Shown: piece by piece, positions 1 through 12,889 of the stretch
Layout of the letters: each line of letters begins with the position of its first letter
Position numbering within the stretch: the stretch's first letter is position 1
Assembly (NCBI GenBank): GCA_029834535.1
Contig: JAQMWT010000551.1
Span: 62,001 to 126,000, forward strand
DNA from: Chrysophaeum taylorii
Taxonomy: Eukaryota; Sar; Pelagophyceae; Pelagomonadales; Pelagomonadaceae
Length of the DNA stretch: 64,000 bases
Direction of reading: 5' to 3'
Made by a program: the position numbers and the translations under genes
The notes under the pieces: model-generated
Seen by the model: the letters and a program-made list of their open reading frames with translations, nothing else
The model's database searches: none
What the model was told of the DNA's origin: nothing

Positions 1-363
1 CGAACGTAGGCGCTGTCCGGTCGACAGGGGTAATTGTGGATTGGATGGAGGGCCCCTTTAGTCTACATTGATCGGAGGATCGTAGATCGGGTAGCAAGGA
101 TACCTGTTTTTTTTGTTGCGAGTTGAAGAAGCCATTCCTGTTCGGCCGATTAAAACAACAGTACTTTCCCTGATTCGTGCGGTGCCGCGCGCGAATCGCA
201 CAAATGTATCATCAAAGTTGTTGTGCCAACTTTGATCACACACACCGAGGCTGCTAAGGCGGTCCCCCATATTCGCTCTCCGCATCTCCCGCGAGCGGGG
301 GGAACGACGCGTGCCGGCGTAATCCCGCCAAGTCCCCCCCTCGGGCAACCCAGCTGATACCGA

Positions 364-620
364 CGTCGTCGTCGCACATACGCCCGGCGGTAGAGCATGC
401 GTACGACCTGCGGGCGGGAGGTCCTCTCTTCGCCTACCTCGGCGATGTGTGCTGGCCGCCCGATCCCAGCAGGACGTCACCCTTCGTCGCACATGCGTCC
501 GCATGCGTACCTCCTACCAAGGCGGGACCCTTTGTCCTCTCTTCGCCGGCCCGACTAGGTCCCGCATACATAAATATCTCCGCCCGTTAGGCACTTCCCT
601 CCTACCACACACATCCTTGG
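364..620 (+). repeat. Dispersed repeat fragment, two partial tandem copies
   Basis: A block containing CAGGACGTCACCCTTCGTCG, then GCATGCGTACGACC-like and CCTCTCTTCGCC strings, then ACTAGGTCCCGC. The same string of landmarks recurs near 25350-25470, 35655-35775, 36660-36790 and 60500-60640. The first half (about 364-450) repeats the CACATACGCCCGGCGG / CCTCTCTTCGCC portion, so two partial copies lie head to tail. At 25.4 and 35.8 kb the same DNA forms the 3' end of a long reading frame, so this is probably a scattered piece of a mobile element. The flank 1-363 shows nothing else I can identify. Confidence 0.6.
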
Positions 621-728
621 TGCACCACCAGACATTTTTGCAGTACAAAGACGCCTGGTGGGTGCCCTACCTCCAGTTTGAAGCAAGCGTCGGTTCCCGG
701 CACAGGTGGTACCGGTGCGTAACGCTAA

Positions 729-2228
<1,500 letters not shown>

Positions 2229-3477
2229 TCTTTACTGCCCCTTATCTCGGCTCCTCCTTTGCGCCCTACACCTGCAAACCAAACCCCCCTTGTGGTCCTC
2301 CCTTCGTTCAAAAATAAATAAACAATCCGCGTGCATTCATTCCGCCCTTCCTTCCTTCCGCTTGTGCACATTACGCCGGGCCTCGGCTTTGGGGTTGGTT
2401 GGTTGCTTCGGCTTGAGATGCGGTAGACGCGTGTCCCGCCCTCATTTTTGCGCTGACTAATAATGCCACTTCCTTCACCCCGAAGGCTGCCGCTTCGCAT
2501 TCTTCCGTACGATTTGCTTCTTTTCTTCTACGACGACTCTGTGGTTTGTTTAATAAATAAATAAATCTGCTTCTCAATGCGCGTGGCGGCCGCGCTCTGT
2601 TCAATATGATCGCGCTGGGACATCATCTAGACATATGCCGCACCTGGTCGGTCCTTTCGTGATCTTTCCCCTCGAATATAACCACTCTGACGATAATACC
2701 TAAGGCGCGCATACAAAAAATTCCGGCCTCGCGCAGCTAGTAGTGCCTGCATGATACATCATCACGCCGCTATATAGTTGGGTTCAAAGAGGTTGCGCAC
2801 TTCGTCAATCCGCACTTCTCGTCGTCGCATTTCGATTCGTGCGATGACCTCGCATGAGTACTGCGAGGCCACCGCGAACCCCCAACTCGAGTCGAGTCCC
2901 TCCAGCATCTTGCTGATGATGATGGCCTTGAGCACGGCGCGTAGTCGGTGTGATGACCAACGGCGCTCGCGCGCGGTGTCATTACGTCTGGCTCTAAAGA
3001 CTCGCCAATGTCCGTCTCATTGACTGATTGGGTGTGCTCGACTGAACTTTCTCTCCCGTAGCCTCCAGGCGAGGCTGCCGCGAGTTGTCGTCTGGACGTC
3101 GATTTTTTAAGGCCAACGTACGTCGTCGTCGCGACGCGTTCCCCGTGACGCACGCAAAACAAATGATTACCAGGCTGCTGCTGCTGCTGCTGCTGCTGCG
3201 CGGAAATTGTCGCCACTCACGCGCGTCGCTGTTGTCTATCGCCGCCCAGAGTTCTTCCGAATCACCATCATGCCCAACGCTGACCACCACAGGCGCGCGT
3301 AGCGATTTCGGAGCTGCTGCTTACATCATCATCTCGTGGTACTCGCGCGTTTTGCGATATGATATGCCCGTTCGGATGACGACGCGTGGTTCAAACTCAC
3401 GACCTGATAGGGATGATGTACCGCGCGTCTTCAGGGCATAGCGTGTCTTCCGTGGTTCCGTCTTTTCTTTCGCCAGA
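2229..3477. other. Intergenic, no gene recognised
   Basis: About 1.25 kb between RUVBL2 and the first Helitron-like copy. AATAAATAAA-type strings just after the stop may serve 3' end formation. A (CTG)n run lies at about 3174-3199. No reading frame here resembles a known family. Confidence 0.6.
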
Positions 3478-3498
3478 TCTTAACTACTAATCGACAGA

Positions 3499-3533
<35 letters not shown>

Positions 3534-4516
3534 TTGTCCCTCGACTTAGGGTAAGGATCAGGTAGGTGCGAGAGTAAGGATCAGGTAGGCACGAGAGGCA
3601 GACAGTGATCCTCCAAGCCGTCTACGGCGACCTCGCAGACTATTTCCACGACCCGCGGCGGCTCTTTCAGCGCGCCATTCTCACGCCCCGTCGAAACGAT
3701 GTTGTCGATGCTGACAACGCGCGCATGACCGCGGCCTTTTTTTCCCGGAGACGAGGCGTCGGAGTTCTTTTCGGCTGACTAGGCTGGGTCGGAAGACGAC
3801 GCCTCGCTCTCAAGAGTCGAGTTTTGAACTCCCTGACAACCAACGGCATGCTGACTTTGATCGCGAGCTCAAAGTCTTCGCAACCTCGACCCGTCGCACG
3901 GCCACTGCAACGGTACCAGATACATGATCGATCGTGTCGTTGTCACCGAGGCTCCTCCAGCCTGTATCCCTTAAGGCCCGCCGACGCCAAACGATCACCA
4001 AGAGCCAGGGCCAGACGCCCCGCGAGGTCGGCATCCTCTTGGCGAAGCCCGTCTTCTGCCACGTCCAGCTCTACGTGGCTCTCTGTCGATCGGCAACCCC
4101 GAGGATATCCTCTTCTTGGTCGACGACTCCACCCTACTCCACACGTGCTGCGCAATACTGATAAGCCCCCTCCCAGCGTCTACACGCGCACTATAGGTAA
4201 ACTTACTGGGACCAGGTGAACTTACTGGAACCAGGTGAACTTACTGAGGTTAGAGATTGGGACTAGAAGAACTTAGTGACCAGGTGAACTTACTGAGACC
4301 AAGTGTGAACTTACTGGGGCTTTTAGAGTAAACTCAAAGCTTAGCGGCGTGTGCGGATCAAAGCAGCTTTGATTGGCGGGGGTGAGAGCGACGAGCTCGC
4401 AGGAGAGTGGGGTGAGTGTGGGTTTACGCCGAACTTACTGGGGTTAGAGATTGGGTTTACGCCGAATTTACTGGGGTTAGAGATTGGGACTAGGTGAACT
4501 TACTGGCCTGCACTTG
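3478..4516 (+). mobile_element. Helitron-like element, copy 1 (decayed helicase remnant)
   Basis: Starts TCTTAACTACTAATCG after an A and ends CCTGCACTTG before a T. After a TCTG-rich leader the DNA encodes pieces of a Pif1/Helitron helicase C-terminus in several frames: VYGDLADYFHDPRR, AILTPRRNDVVDADN, an NSLTTNGM-like segment, then SQGQTPREVGILLAKPVF and QLYVALCR, which match the SQGQT..VG..L..PVF.H.QLYVALSR helicase motifs. The 3' third is a minisatellite of GTGAACTTACTGG units. The helicase is not translatable as one frame, so the copy is non-autonomous. Its end is 70 bp before the bestrophin ATG. Confidence 0.8.
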
Positions 4517-4586
4517 TAATAAGCCTAATAATAATAAAACCCAGCTTCCACACACTGATGATTGAAGTTGAAGGAGAGATGACGTA

Positions 4587-5837
4587 ATGTTGGTGTTGTT
4601 GGTGCCCATCGTCGCGGCGTTTTGCCCGCAGCCGGGAAGGGTCCCCGCGCGTCGCAACAAGGTCGAGGCATTGGTTCCTCTCGACGAGGTCCAGGACGAG
4701 CCGTGGGTTGCACCAGCGGTGACCGAGAAGGACCCGTGGGGTATCAGCGTTCGCGTGATACCCGAAGCGACGGCCCATGCCGTGTGGGCAGCGTTCTTGA
4801 CCTTCGCCGGGCACCGTTTCGAAGCTCTCGGACGCCGGGTCCTCAAGTCGTACTTTGGGGGGGTGGGAACCCTCATCCACGGCCTCCTCGGAGGCGTGCT
4901 CGGGCTGCTTCTCGCGTTCCGGACGAATCAGGCGTACGGAAGGTACTGGCGGGCGACAGAGTCCTTTGGTAACCTAAGAGACGCCCTGGTCGCGGCCGCG
5001 CGGAAGGCGGCCTACTTGAACGACTCGGATAACGCCTTCGATAGACGACTGTACCGGGCTATCGTGCGACACGCGATCGCGTTGCCGGTCGCGGTGGCGC
5101 AGGGTCTGAAAGACGCAGAAGAGGCCTCAGCCTTTGAATCGATTTTGACAGCAACCGAAATCGACGAAATGGTCCAGGCCCACGACCTCTTTGCTGTGCC
5201 GTACTCCCACTCCCTTTTCGCGGCGCTCGGCGTGCTGGGCCGTCCGATAAGAGCGTCCGACGACGGTCGCGGCGGTCGTCTAGCTTTGTGGTCTACCATC
5301 GACGCTCACCTCGCCGACGCCGCCCACGCCTGCGGGGTCCTAGACACCATCAAGACCTCCTCCCCCCCGCGGTCCTACGCCCTCCACGTGCGGCGTTTCC
5401 TCCTCTTATGGCTCGCGACGTTGCCCGCGGCACTCCTGTGCTCGTGGCCTTCGGAGTATTGCTTCCACCCAATCACGGCGGGCTTCGTCGCCGGGACCTG
5501 CGCCTGGGCCCTCTACGCCACCGACGAGCTCGCCCACCTCGTCGGCCAGCCGTTCCAGCGCTTCAAAAACAAACACCCCCATCAAACTACTTTTCCCCTC
5601 GACTCCTGGGCCAACCACATCGTCGCCACCCTTCGCCACCACGTCATCGCCCAGAGTGTCCTCGAACGACGAATACGCAGCCGATCCTGGGTCGTCACCT
5701 TGGAATCCTGCATCCAGCCCCCCCTCGACCCCGTCGCCCCCCACAACGACAACAAGACCCCTCTCTTCGAGTCCGCCTATCCGGCGCTCTACAAGCGACC
5801 TAAAGCTAACCTTACCGACGACGGCGACAGAGAAACC

Positions 5838-5871
<34 letters not shown>

Positions 5872-5897
5872 TCCCCGTTACCCCCGATATTGTGTAA
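4587..5897 (+). CDS. Bestrophin-like anion channel, probably plastid-targeted
   Basis: 436 residues, no intron. Bestrophin (UPF0187/VCCN) proteins form pentameric chloride or bicarbonate channels; algal and plant members sit in thylakoid or plastid membranes. Seen here: membrane segments around residues 90-110 (LLGGVLGLLLAF), the family signature FRTNQAYGRYWRATESFGNL near 110-130, and a second membrane pair around 270-310 (LLLWLATLPAALLCSW and ITAGFVAGTCAWALYA) followed by EL-H-GQPF. The N-terminus MLVLLVPIVAAFCPQP is a short signal peptide ending in AF, as in heterokont bipartite plastid presequences. The C-terminus carries a (GAT)n-encoded Asp run. The Helitron-like copy ending at 4516 leaves only 70 bp for its own 5' leader. 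Confidence 0.88.
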
Positions 5898-6963
5898 ATA
5901 CATATGGCGCGTCGCCATGTTTGTTTGTTGTGTCCGCCACGGGCGGCGTCGTCAAGGTTTCTTTCATTCACGCGAAAATGGATCTCGATGTCTGGCGTCA
6001 GGATTCCTTGACATCGGAAGGAAACTACCCCCCCGTTGCGAGAGATGTCGCAGAGGGCGCCGAAACGTGATGAACTCCCTCATCATCATCATCATCATCG
6101 AGCAGGGCGGCCCATGATGATGGCGCCCGTTGAAACATATGCTGAGGCCGCCAGGGTGCGCGTCATAATATTCTGAGCGAAGTTCTAGGGGGCGTGATGG
6201 TTGCTGACGACACGCCACGCTGGGATCGGCAGTAAAAGCGGCCTGTCCATTACTACTGCTGCTGGTGGTGCGAATCGACAAAACGGCTGCTCGCAGCAAC
6301 AGTAGCTATCAGAGCAGACGACTGCTCGGTAAAATAGTTACGGTGTCATCACGCTACGGCAAAGGACACCGAGAACAGGGTCCGGTCCGTCGATTGGGGC
6401 CGAAGCAGCGTCGAAGAAGAATCGATCTTCCTGTCGACAACCGGACAAACTCAAAGGGACGAGCCCACTGTTACAACAATAGGCACCCCCTGACGTCAGC
6501 TCTTGAAAAACAATGGCTGCTCGTATATACTTTCGCCCTTCTCGGAGGGGGACACACACCCACCTCACTTCCTTCCTCATCACAGCAGCTCGCTTGACGC
6601 CCCGTGCACATCGTGCTTTCAAAGTCGATATCCAGGACGTGATGCACGAGGAGCCCACTCTACATCGAATTGACGGCGGCAGCCTGGGCGCCGTCCGTTC
6701 CAGAGTGAGTGAGTTAGTTGTTCATACTCTACTACGAACCGAGTCATCTATCTATAATACATTTTATCTCGCCGCGTACTGCTACTGCATTCAAGGCAGT
6801 AGCGCATAGTGTTCAAATTTGGAGTCGGTCAAAAGTACAACGCTCTCGAAAAGTAGGACCACCGAAGAAGAGCCGCCGTCCAGTACGAACTTAACTACTT
6901 TAGCATACATAATGAGAGGCAATTAATTAATTAATTAATTAATTAATTAATTAATTGCTATCA
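5898..6963. other. Intergenic, no gene recognised; (TTAA)n microsatellite
   Basis: Roughly 1.07 kb between the bestrophin and the RAP-domain gene, which converge. It holds a short (CAT)n run near 6078-6098 and a (TTAA)n microsatellite at about 6920-6957, just beyond the RAP gene stop. I see no supported coding region. Confidence 0.6.
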
Positions 6964-9575
6964 TCACAAAAAGTGAAGTTTGGACCGGAGATAGGAGTCC
7001 TGGTCCGAGGGGGTTTTTAGAGCGTTCCATTCGAAGTACGGCACGCGTGCGACATCCCAGCCGAGCCTCCTTAGCAACCTCGACTTGAAGCGCGTAGGCC
7101 CGTTTTCGAATTCCGTTCCCTTTAGGAAATGGAACGGGCCGTCGACCTCTACACCACGCTTCGCGTCGGGTTGTGCCATGTCGAGCGACAATCCTTCTGT
7201 CGTCGTGTGCTCGAAGACGTGTGTCCAGCCCACCCGTTCGAGCGCAGTCGCAACGTCGCGTTGGAGCTGCGACGGCGTTGGATCAGTCTGAAGTCGTCGT
7301 CGTCGCCGCCGAGGATGGCGCGACGGCTGCGGGAGGCAATTGGGCCACTCGAGTTGAACGTAGAGCAAAACGAGGTCGAGCTGCGACAGACTACGTTCGT
7401 CGAGGGCGTTCGGGTCTGTCATCATCAAAGCGATCTCGCTAAAGAAGGAGGCGTCCTTGTTCCAGTCGGCGCACGCGAACGCCCGCGAGCCGTCGCGAAG
7501 TCTCGCGCGCTCAACTCCCTCAACCGCGTCTGAAGAGCGATCGCGTCGAAGAGCCGCGGTGCGGGGACTCCCACCTTGGCAAAGGCCCACGCCAAATTTG
7601 CGAGGCCTTCCGCACGAAAAAAATCTGCTTTATCAAGTCGAGCCGCGGCCGTCTTCGCGATCGCGTCGAAGAGGCGAGGCGCGCGGATACCCGCCGTCGC
7701 AAAGGCCCACGCCGTGTTGACGAGGTTTTGTCCATTGAAGTCGTCCAGTCTTGACAACGCCGCGTCGGCGATCTCCGCGAAGAAGAGCTGAGAGTGTACG
7801 CCCGCCTTCGCGAAGGCCCACGCCGCGTTGGCGAGCTCTCGCGCTTCGCAGTCTTCGTGGCCCCGTCGCTCCAAGGTCTCCGCGGCGATCGCCTCGAAGA
7901 GGAGGTGGAGTCCGGGCGCCGCGGACGTCGCGAAAGCCCACGCGAGGTTCGCAAGTTCCTGAGACTGAAATTCGCCGATGCGCGACCGAGCGGCGGCGCC
8001 GACGGAGTCGAAGAGACGAGGCGCGTCGACGCCCGCCGTCGCGAAGGCCCAGGCGATGTTGCTGAGGTGCTGCTGCGAGGCGGCATGAATGGATCCCACA
8101 CCAACAACATCATCGAGCCAGGACGCGGCGATGGCGGCAAAGAGCCGAGGTGCGGGGACCCCCGCCTTGGCAAAGGCCCACGCTAAATTGGCTAGCCCCC
8201 GCGACGAGAACGACTCGCCCGCCAACAACAATCGCGGCCGAGCCGCTTCTGCAATCGCGGCGAAGAGCCGCGGTGCGGGAATCCCCGCCTTCGCAAAGGC
8301 CCATGCCGTGTTGGCGACGGCTTGCGCATTGAACTGATGCTCAATTTTGAGACAAAACTCGTCGGCGATCGCGTCGAAGAGGTCTCGTCGTCGCGCTCTC
8401 TCGATCTTTGCAAAGGCCCACGCCGTGTTGGCGAGGAGGTGCTGCACGTTGAACTCGTCCATCCGTCGAAGAGCTGCGGCAGCGAGCTCGTCGAAGAGTC
8501 GAGGCGCGTCGAGGCCTTTCGTGGCGAAGGCCCAGGCCATGTTGGCGAGATTCAAAGCGTCCAAGTCGCTTTGAAAACGCGATCCCTCTTCCGCGATCGC
8601 GCCCCAGAGGCGAGGCGCCTCAATCCCTGCCGTCGCAAAAGCCCAGGCCGTGTTGGCGAGGGCCTGACCGCTGAACTCGCGCAGCCGCGAGAACGCCGCA
8701 TCGGCGATCGCGTCGAACAGATGAGGGGCCTCGGTGCCACTCTTAGCAAACGCCCAGGCCGTGTTCGCGAGAGCTTGAGCGTTGAACGCGTCCAGCCGCG
8801 GTCGCGCCGCCTCGGCGATGCCTTCGAACAGTCGGGGCGCCTCGACGCGCGCGGTCGCGAACGCCCAGGCCGTGTTGGCGAGGTCTTGAGCGTTGAAGTC
8901 TTCCAATTGCATCAACGCCTCGGCCGCGATCGCGTCCAAGAGTCCGCGCTCTCCGGCTTTCGCAAAGGCCCAGGCTACGTTTGCCAGATCCCTCGGACTG
9001 AAGTCTCCTCCTCCGAGTCGGGTCGCGATCGCCCCGAACAAATGCGGCGCCCGGACGACCCCGGCTCTCGCGAAGGCCCAGGCAATAGTAGCGAGTTCGC
9101 GCGCTTTGAACTCGTCGAGCCGCGCATTCGCGGCCTCGGCGATCGCCTCGAAGAGGCGAGGGTCCTTGACCCGCCCTTTCACCAACGCCCACGAAAGATT
9201 GGCCAAACTCTGCGCGTTCAACTCGCGAACTCTCCGGGCGCACGCGCTCGCAAATTTTCGCGGATCTCCACCCAGCTTGGCGACGCGGTGCGCAGCAGTG
9301 ACAAGGTTTCGGCCGCTCAGTCGGTCGCCTTCGGCTGCGAAAAGCAACACGATCGTATCGCGGTCAGCCCTCATCATCATCTTCCCCCACTCGATTTGCT
9401 GCCATTTCGCCGCTTCTTTGCGACGACGACCAACTTGCGTGCGCATCGTAACTCTACTCACCGATTCCCGTAATCCTATAACGGGTAAGGATTCAAGTTG
9501 GGGTCCTCTTGAGAGAAGTTCTCGTCGTCGTGTTCCGCGAGCGCTCTTCGCTGTACCAAGAGTGCAATCACTCAT
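6964..9575 (-). CDS. RAP-domain protein with OPR-like helical repeats; one frameshift
   Basis: Proteins with tandem helical repeats and a C-terminal RAP domain bind organelle RNAs and act in processing, stability or translation in plastids and mitochondria. The frame from ATG 9575 holds about 15 repeats of roughly 37-40 residues with the core LANTAWAFAKAG...PRLFDAIAEAA. A RAP domain follows in another frame (about 7200-6964): GVEVDGPFHFL, GPTRFKSRLLRRLGWDV, VPYFEW. The two parts join near 7490: the repeat-like DFATA continues as AFACADW only after a 2-nt shift. No GT-AG intron fits there. So this is a real frameshift (recent pseudogene) or a sequence error. Stop-free flanks favour an error or very recent event. 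Tentative family call: OPR-like. Confidence 0.85.
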
Positions 9576-10776
9576 CGACAGCGCTCTCGGGCGGGCCGTA
9601 GTAAACCCTCAGCAATCTGCACAACTTCTGGTCGAGGTTCAAAAACGAGCCACCGAATACGTCGATCCGGCCCATCAAAACAGCCGCTTCGCAAGAAAAT
9701 CAATACGAAGAGGAGGCCGAGGAGGCTGCTCAAGTAGCAACGGCAGCTTCAAATGCGAGACTACCCGCGATGACTTTTAGTCACCGTTGCGCGAGCGTCG
9801 CGAACAAGTTTGATCGGTCCGCTCCGACGTGGAACGTGCCTCGTCTGCTGCTGCTGCAAACCCAAGCACCTTAGGATCAACACGCCTCGTCCTCACCCAG
9901 AAGCAAGCAACACTACGATCTCGCGCAGCAGCTTGATGAGCAATGGCGACGCTCTTGGCCTATCAAACTAAAACTCCCCCCCCAACGGCCGCGGCGATCA
10001 GCTCCGGTTGATCGCTGATGAGATGAGATGAGATGAGATGAGATGAGCTCGCAAAACGACCACATCATCAACCTCCGGCGCGTGATGAACTTGAACCAAA
10101 CGAAAATGCTGACGTGGCTCGCGCCAAATGAGCACGCACCGTCTTGCATGCCAGGAAGCTAAGACAGATAGTGCTGCGACCACCACGCTGGACATACACC
10201 GTCAAAGCCAACCAACCACAGGATCCGTCACTCTTCCTCGCAATGCAATGCAATGCAATGCAATGCAATGCAATGCAATGCAATGCAATGCAATGCAATG
10301 CGCGTTCGAACTCGAACGCTACAATGCAACACACAAGCTGAGGCGCAAAGCTCGCTGAGAAGATATGTTGGCGGCACTGATCTTCTACTTGCCTGCCACA
10401 GATGTCGAATGCTCTGCAAAACAGGATGGTAAATCCAACGTAGAAACCGTTCGACATCAAAGGGAACCTCGACGCTATTCTCAGGATTCACCTCGATTTT
10501 GAGACACCGACCCACTTCAAAAAAACCGGAGAAGAATCCGGAATGAATAGCACCAGGATGCTACCAAGACGATCGCGGCAATGCTTCGAAGGGCTCATTA
10601 CTCATCTTCAAGCAGCAGTCCTGCTTCTGCCCCATTTACTTATTTATTTATTGCTGCTGCAAGGTGTCGTGCTTCGTCCGGAATGTGTCACTACTTCGCA
10701 TCCACACCGGAGTTAGAGCGTCGTCGGCACACATCGCACAAGAAACATGTATTGACATGTTTACATTCGACAAGGG
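9576..10776. other. Intergenic with two pentanucleotide microsatellites
   Basis: No gene recognised in 1.2 kb. A (GATGA)n array lies at about 10015-10046 and a perfect (CAATG)n array of 12 units at about 10241-10300. Reading frames across the second array are trivial repeats and are not called as genes. Confidence 0.65.
10241..10300 (+). repeat. (CAATG)12 microsatellite
   Basis: Twelve uninterrupted CAATG units (60 bp). It is open in several frames on both strands only because the unit lacks stops. Confidence 0.95.
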
Positions 10777-11568
10777 CTAGCTACTAAGACGGGGAGCCTC
10801 GGCGAGCATGGCTCGGAGGTTTTTGAATTTGTGGGCCCGACGCGCCTCGTCGGACGACACCAGCAGTCGAGTGGTTCGCGGTCTGCGCATTCGCTCGACA
10901 GACTCTTTGACGGCCCTCGCTCTGGCCGCTTGGTTCTCTCTGCGCAACGCCGGATTCGAGGCTTCGAGTTCGAGTTGGCGCCGCGCGGCGCCTTCGTTCG
11001 CCGCGACCAGCGCCCGCTCCTTGGCCTCGCGGGCTGCCAAGCGCTCGGCGTCGCGCTCTCGCTCGCGGCGGCGCTCCGCGTCCTCCGCGCGTCTCTCCTC
11101 GTCTCTCAACGCCTCGACGCGGGCCCTCAAATCTCTCGTCGACCCAACGACGGCAACGACCTCGATGCGCGCCTCGAGCTCGGGAAAATTCGAGTCAACG
11201 ACTCGAATTTCGCCGAGCTCGTCGACGACGCGGTGGCAACGCGCGCCCGGCGTCAGCGGCGGCGATTCGAAGAAGATTCTGTCGCCGATTCGGCACGCGA
11301 GGTTGTACTCCACCGAGCCGTGGTCGGCTATCGACGCGACGAAGGATACGCACGACCCCAACCCGAGCTGCACGCGCTCGGGGGTCACCCCAAAGTCGGA
11401 AAGGACGAGGGTGCAGGCTGTGGCGCGGAGTTTGTCCTTGGGGGGCGCCGCCGCAGCCGCAGCCGCAGGAGGCACCGGGGAAATGCGCGCCGGCTCCGTG
11501 GGTGGCGCATTTTTTAGTATGTCGGCCGCCATCGCCTTGACCTGGCGGCGGTCGAGGGGCTCATCCAT
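10777..11568 (-). CDS. Uncharacterised protein, possible cupredoxin-like domain plus Arg/Glu-rich coiled coil
   Basis: 263 residues from ATG 11568. I do not recognise the family. After a low-complexity Pro/Ala run (residues about 30-45) there is a beta-rich segment of about 90 residues (ATACTLVLSDFGVTPERVQL ... VSFVASIADHGSVEYNL ... FFESPPLTPGARCHRV ... GEIRVVDSNFPELEARIEVV). Its order resembles cupredoxin or plastocyanin-like domains: GxxVxF strand, 'F.SP.L.PG', 'G.I.V'. The full copper ligand set is not evident. Residues about 145-240 are a charged Arg/Glu helix. The 5' end carries a 50-bp tandem duplication that copies the start codon region. The domain idea is inference from pattern only. 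Confidence 0.6.
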   Translation of the reverse strand: MDEPLDRRQVKAMAADILKNAPPTEPARISPVPPAAAAAAAPPKDKLRATACTLVLSDFGVTPERVQLGLGSCVSFVASIADHGSVEYNLACRIGDRIFFESPPLTPGARCHRVVDELGEIRVVDSNFPELEARIEVVAVVGSTRDLRARVEALRDEERRAEDAERRRERERDAERLAAREAKERALVAANEGAARRQLELEASNPALRRENQAARARAVKESVERMRRPRTTRLLVSSDEARRAHKFKNLRAMLAEAPRLSS

Positions 11569-11621
11569 CAATCGGCCGCCATCGCCTTGACCTGGCGGCG
11601 GTCGAGGGGCTCATCCATCAA
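11522..11621 (-). repeat. 50-bp tandem duplication over a start codon, creating a uORF
   Basis: A 50-bp unit (11522-11571, repeated at 11572-11621) covers the first codons of the minus-strand gene ending at 10777. The upstream copy has its own ATG at 11618 and encodes a 16-residue uORF, MDEPLDRRQVKAMAAD. Its TGA overlaps the main ATG (TGATG) at 11570-11566. The shift of 50 bp puts it in another frame. Confidence 0.9.
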
Positions 11622-11634
11622 TCGGTCCGTTTCA

Positions 11635-11660
11635 TACTACTACTACTACTACTACTACTA
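11635..11660 (+). repeat. (TAC)n microsatellite
   Basis: About 26 bp of TAC repeats between the duplicated 5' end of the preceding gene and the second Helitron-like copy. Confidence 0.9.
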
Positions 11661-11675
11661 GATATATCGCTCTTG

Positions 11676-12712
11676 TCCTAACTACTAATCGACAGATGTT
11701 TGTCTGTTTGTTTGTCTGTCTGTTTGTCTCTCCCTCGATTTAGGGTAAGGATCAGGTAGGCGCGAGAGCCAGACAGTGATCCACCAAGCCGTCTACGGCG
11801 ACCTCGCAGACTATTTCCACGACCCGCGGCGGCGGCTCTTTCAGCGCGCCATTCTCACGCCCCGTCGAATCGATGTTGTCGATGCTGACAACGCGCGCAT
11901 GACCGCGGCCTTTTTTTCCCGGAGACGAGGCGTCGGAGTTCTTTTAGGCAGACTAGGTTGGGTCGGAAGACGACGCCTCGCTCTTTACAGTCGAGTTTTC
12001 GACTCCCTGACAACCAACGGCATGCTGACTTTGAGCGCGAGCTTAAGGTCTTCGCAACCTCGACCCGTCGCACGGCCACTGCAACGGTACCAGATACATG
12101 ATCGATCGTGTCGTGTCACCGAGGCTCCTCCAACCTGTATCCCGTAAGGCCCGCCGACGCCAAACGATCACCAAGAGCCAGGGCCAGACGCCCCGCGAGG
12201 TCCGCGTCCTCTTTCCCAAGCCCGTCTTCTGCCACGTCCAGCTCTACGTGGCTCTCTGTCGATCGGCAACCCCGGGGATATGCTCTTCTGAGTCGACGAC
12301 TCCACCCTACCCCACACGTGCTACGCAATACCTATAAGCCCCCTCCCGGCGTCTACACGCGCACTGTAAGTGAACTTACTGGGACCAGGTGAACTTACTG
12401 GGGTTTGAGATTGGGACTAGGTGAACTTAGTGACCAGGTGAACTTACTGGGACCAAGTGAACTTACTGGGGTTTTTAGAGTGAACGCAAAGGCTAGCGGC
12501 GTGTGCGGATCAAAGCAGCTTAGATTGGCGGAGGTGAGAGCGACGAGCTCGAAGGAGAGTGGGGTGAGTGGATGTGAGCACGAGTGGGCTTACACCGAAC
12601 TTACTGGGGTTAGAGATTGGGACTAGGTGAACTTACTGGGACCAGGTGAACTTACTGGGGTTAGAGATTGGGAGTAGGTGAACTTACTGGCGAACTTACT
12701 GGCCTGCACTTG
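11676..12712 (+). mobile_element. Helitron-like element, copy 2
   Basis: Begins TCCTAACTACTAATCG and ends CCTGCACTTG followed by T. It has the same internal order as copy 1: TCTG/TTTG leader, VYGDLADYFHDPRR and AILTPRR helicase fragments, SQGQTPREVRVLFPKPVF and QLYVALCR, then the GTGAACTTACTGG array. The left flanking base is G here rather than A, so the exact 5' edge may be off by a base or eroded. It lies 108 bp upstream of the cupredoxin-like gene's ATG and 178 bp downstream of the MATE stop. Confidence 0.8.
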
Positions 12713-12714
12713 TA

Positions 12715-12761
12715 ACAAACAAACAAACAAACAAACAAACAAACAAACAAACAAACAAACG
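12715..12761 (+). repeat. (AAAC)n microsatellite at a Helitron-like 3' end
   Basis: About 47 bp of AAAC/ACAA repeats beginning 2 bp after the 3' end of Helitron-like copy 2. Confidence 0.9.
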
Positions 12762-12889
12762 CTTGTCTGTCATTCGAATGGGGTTGGCTTTAAAGGTGTC
12801 GTTGTGCCCCACCAGCACGCAAGCCATGGTGTGCACGCCCGCCCATTCTATCTCTCGAAGAATATTCGTAGTAGTTGTAATAATAACAG

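Noticed and set aside
8322-9473. 383-residue plus-strand frame
   Set aside because: It is the antisense shadow of the RAP/OPR repeats; its own pattern just mirrors the repeated minus-strand codons.
10068-10515. Frames with (Ala-Leu-His-Cys-Ile)-like repeats
   Set aside because: Translation of the (CAATG)n microsatellite, not a gene.
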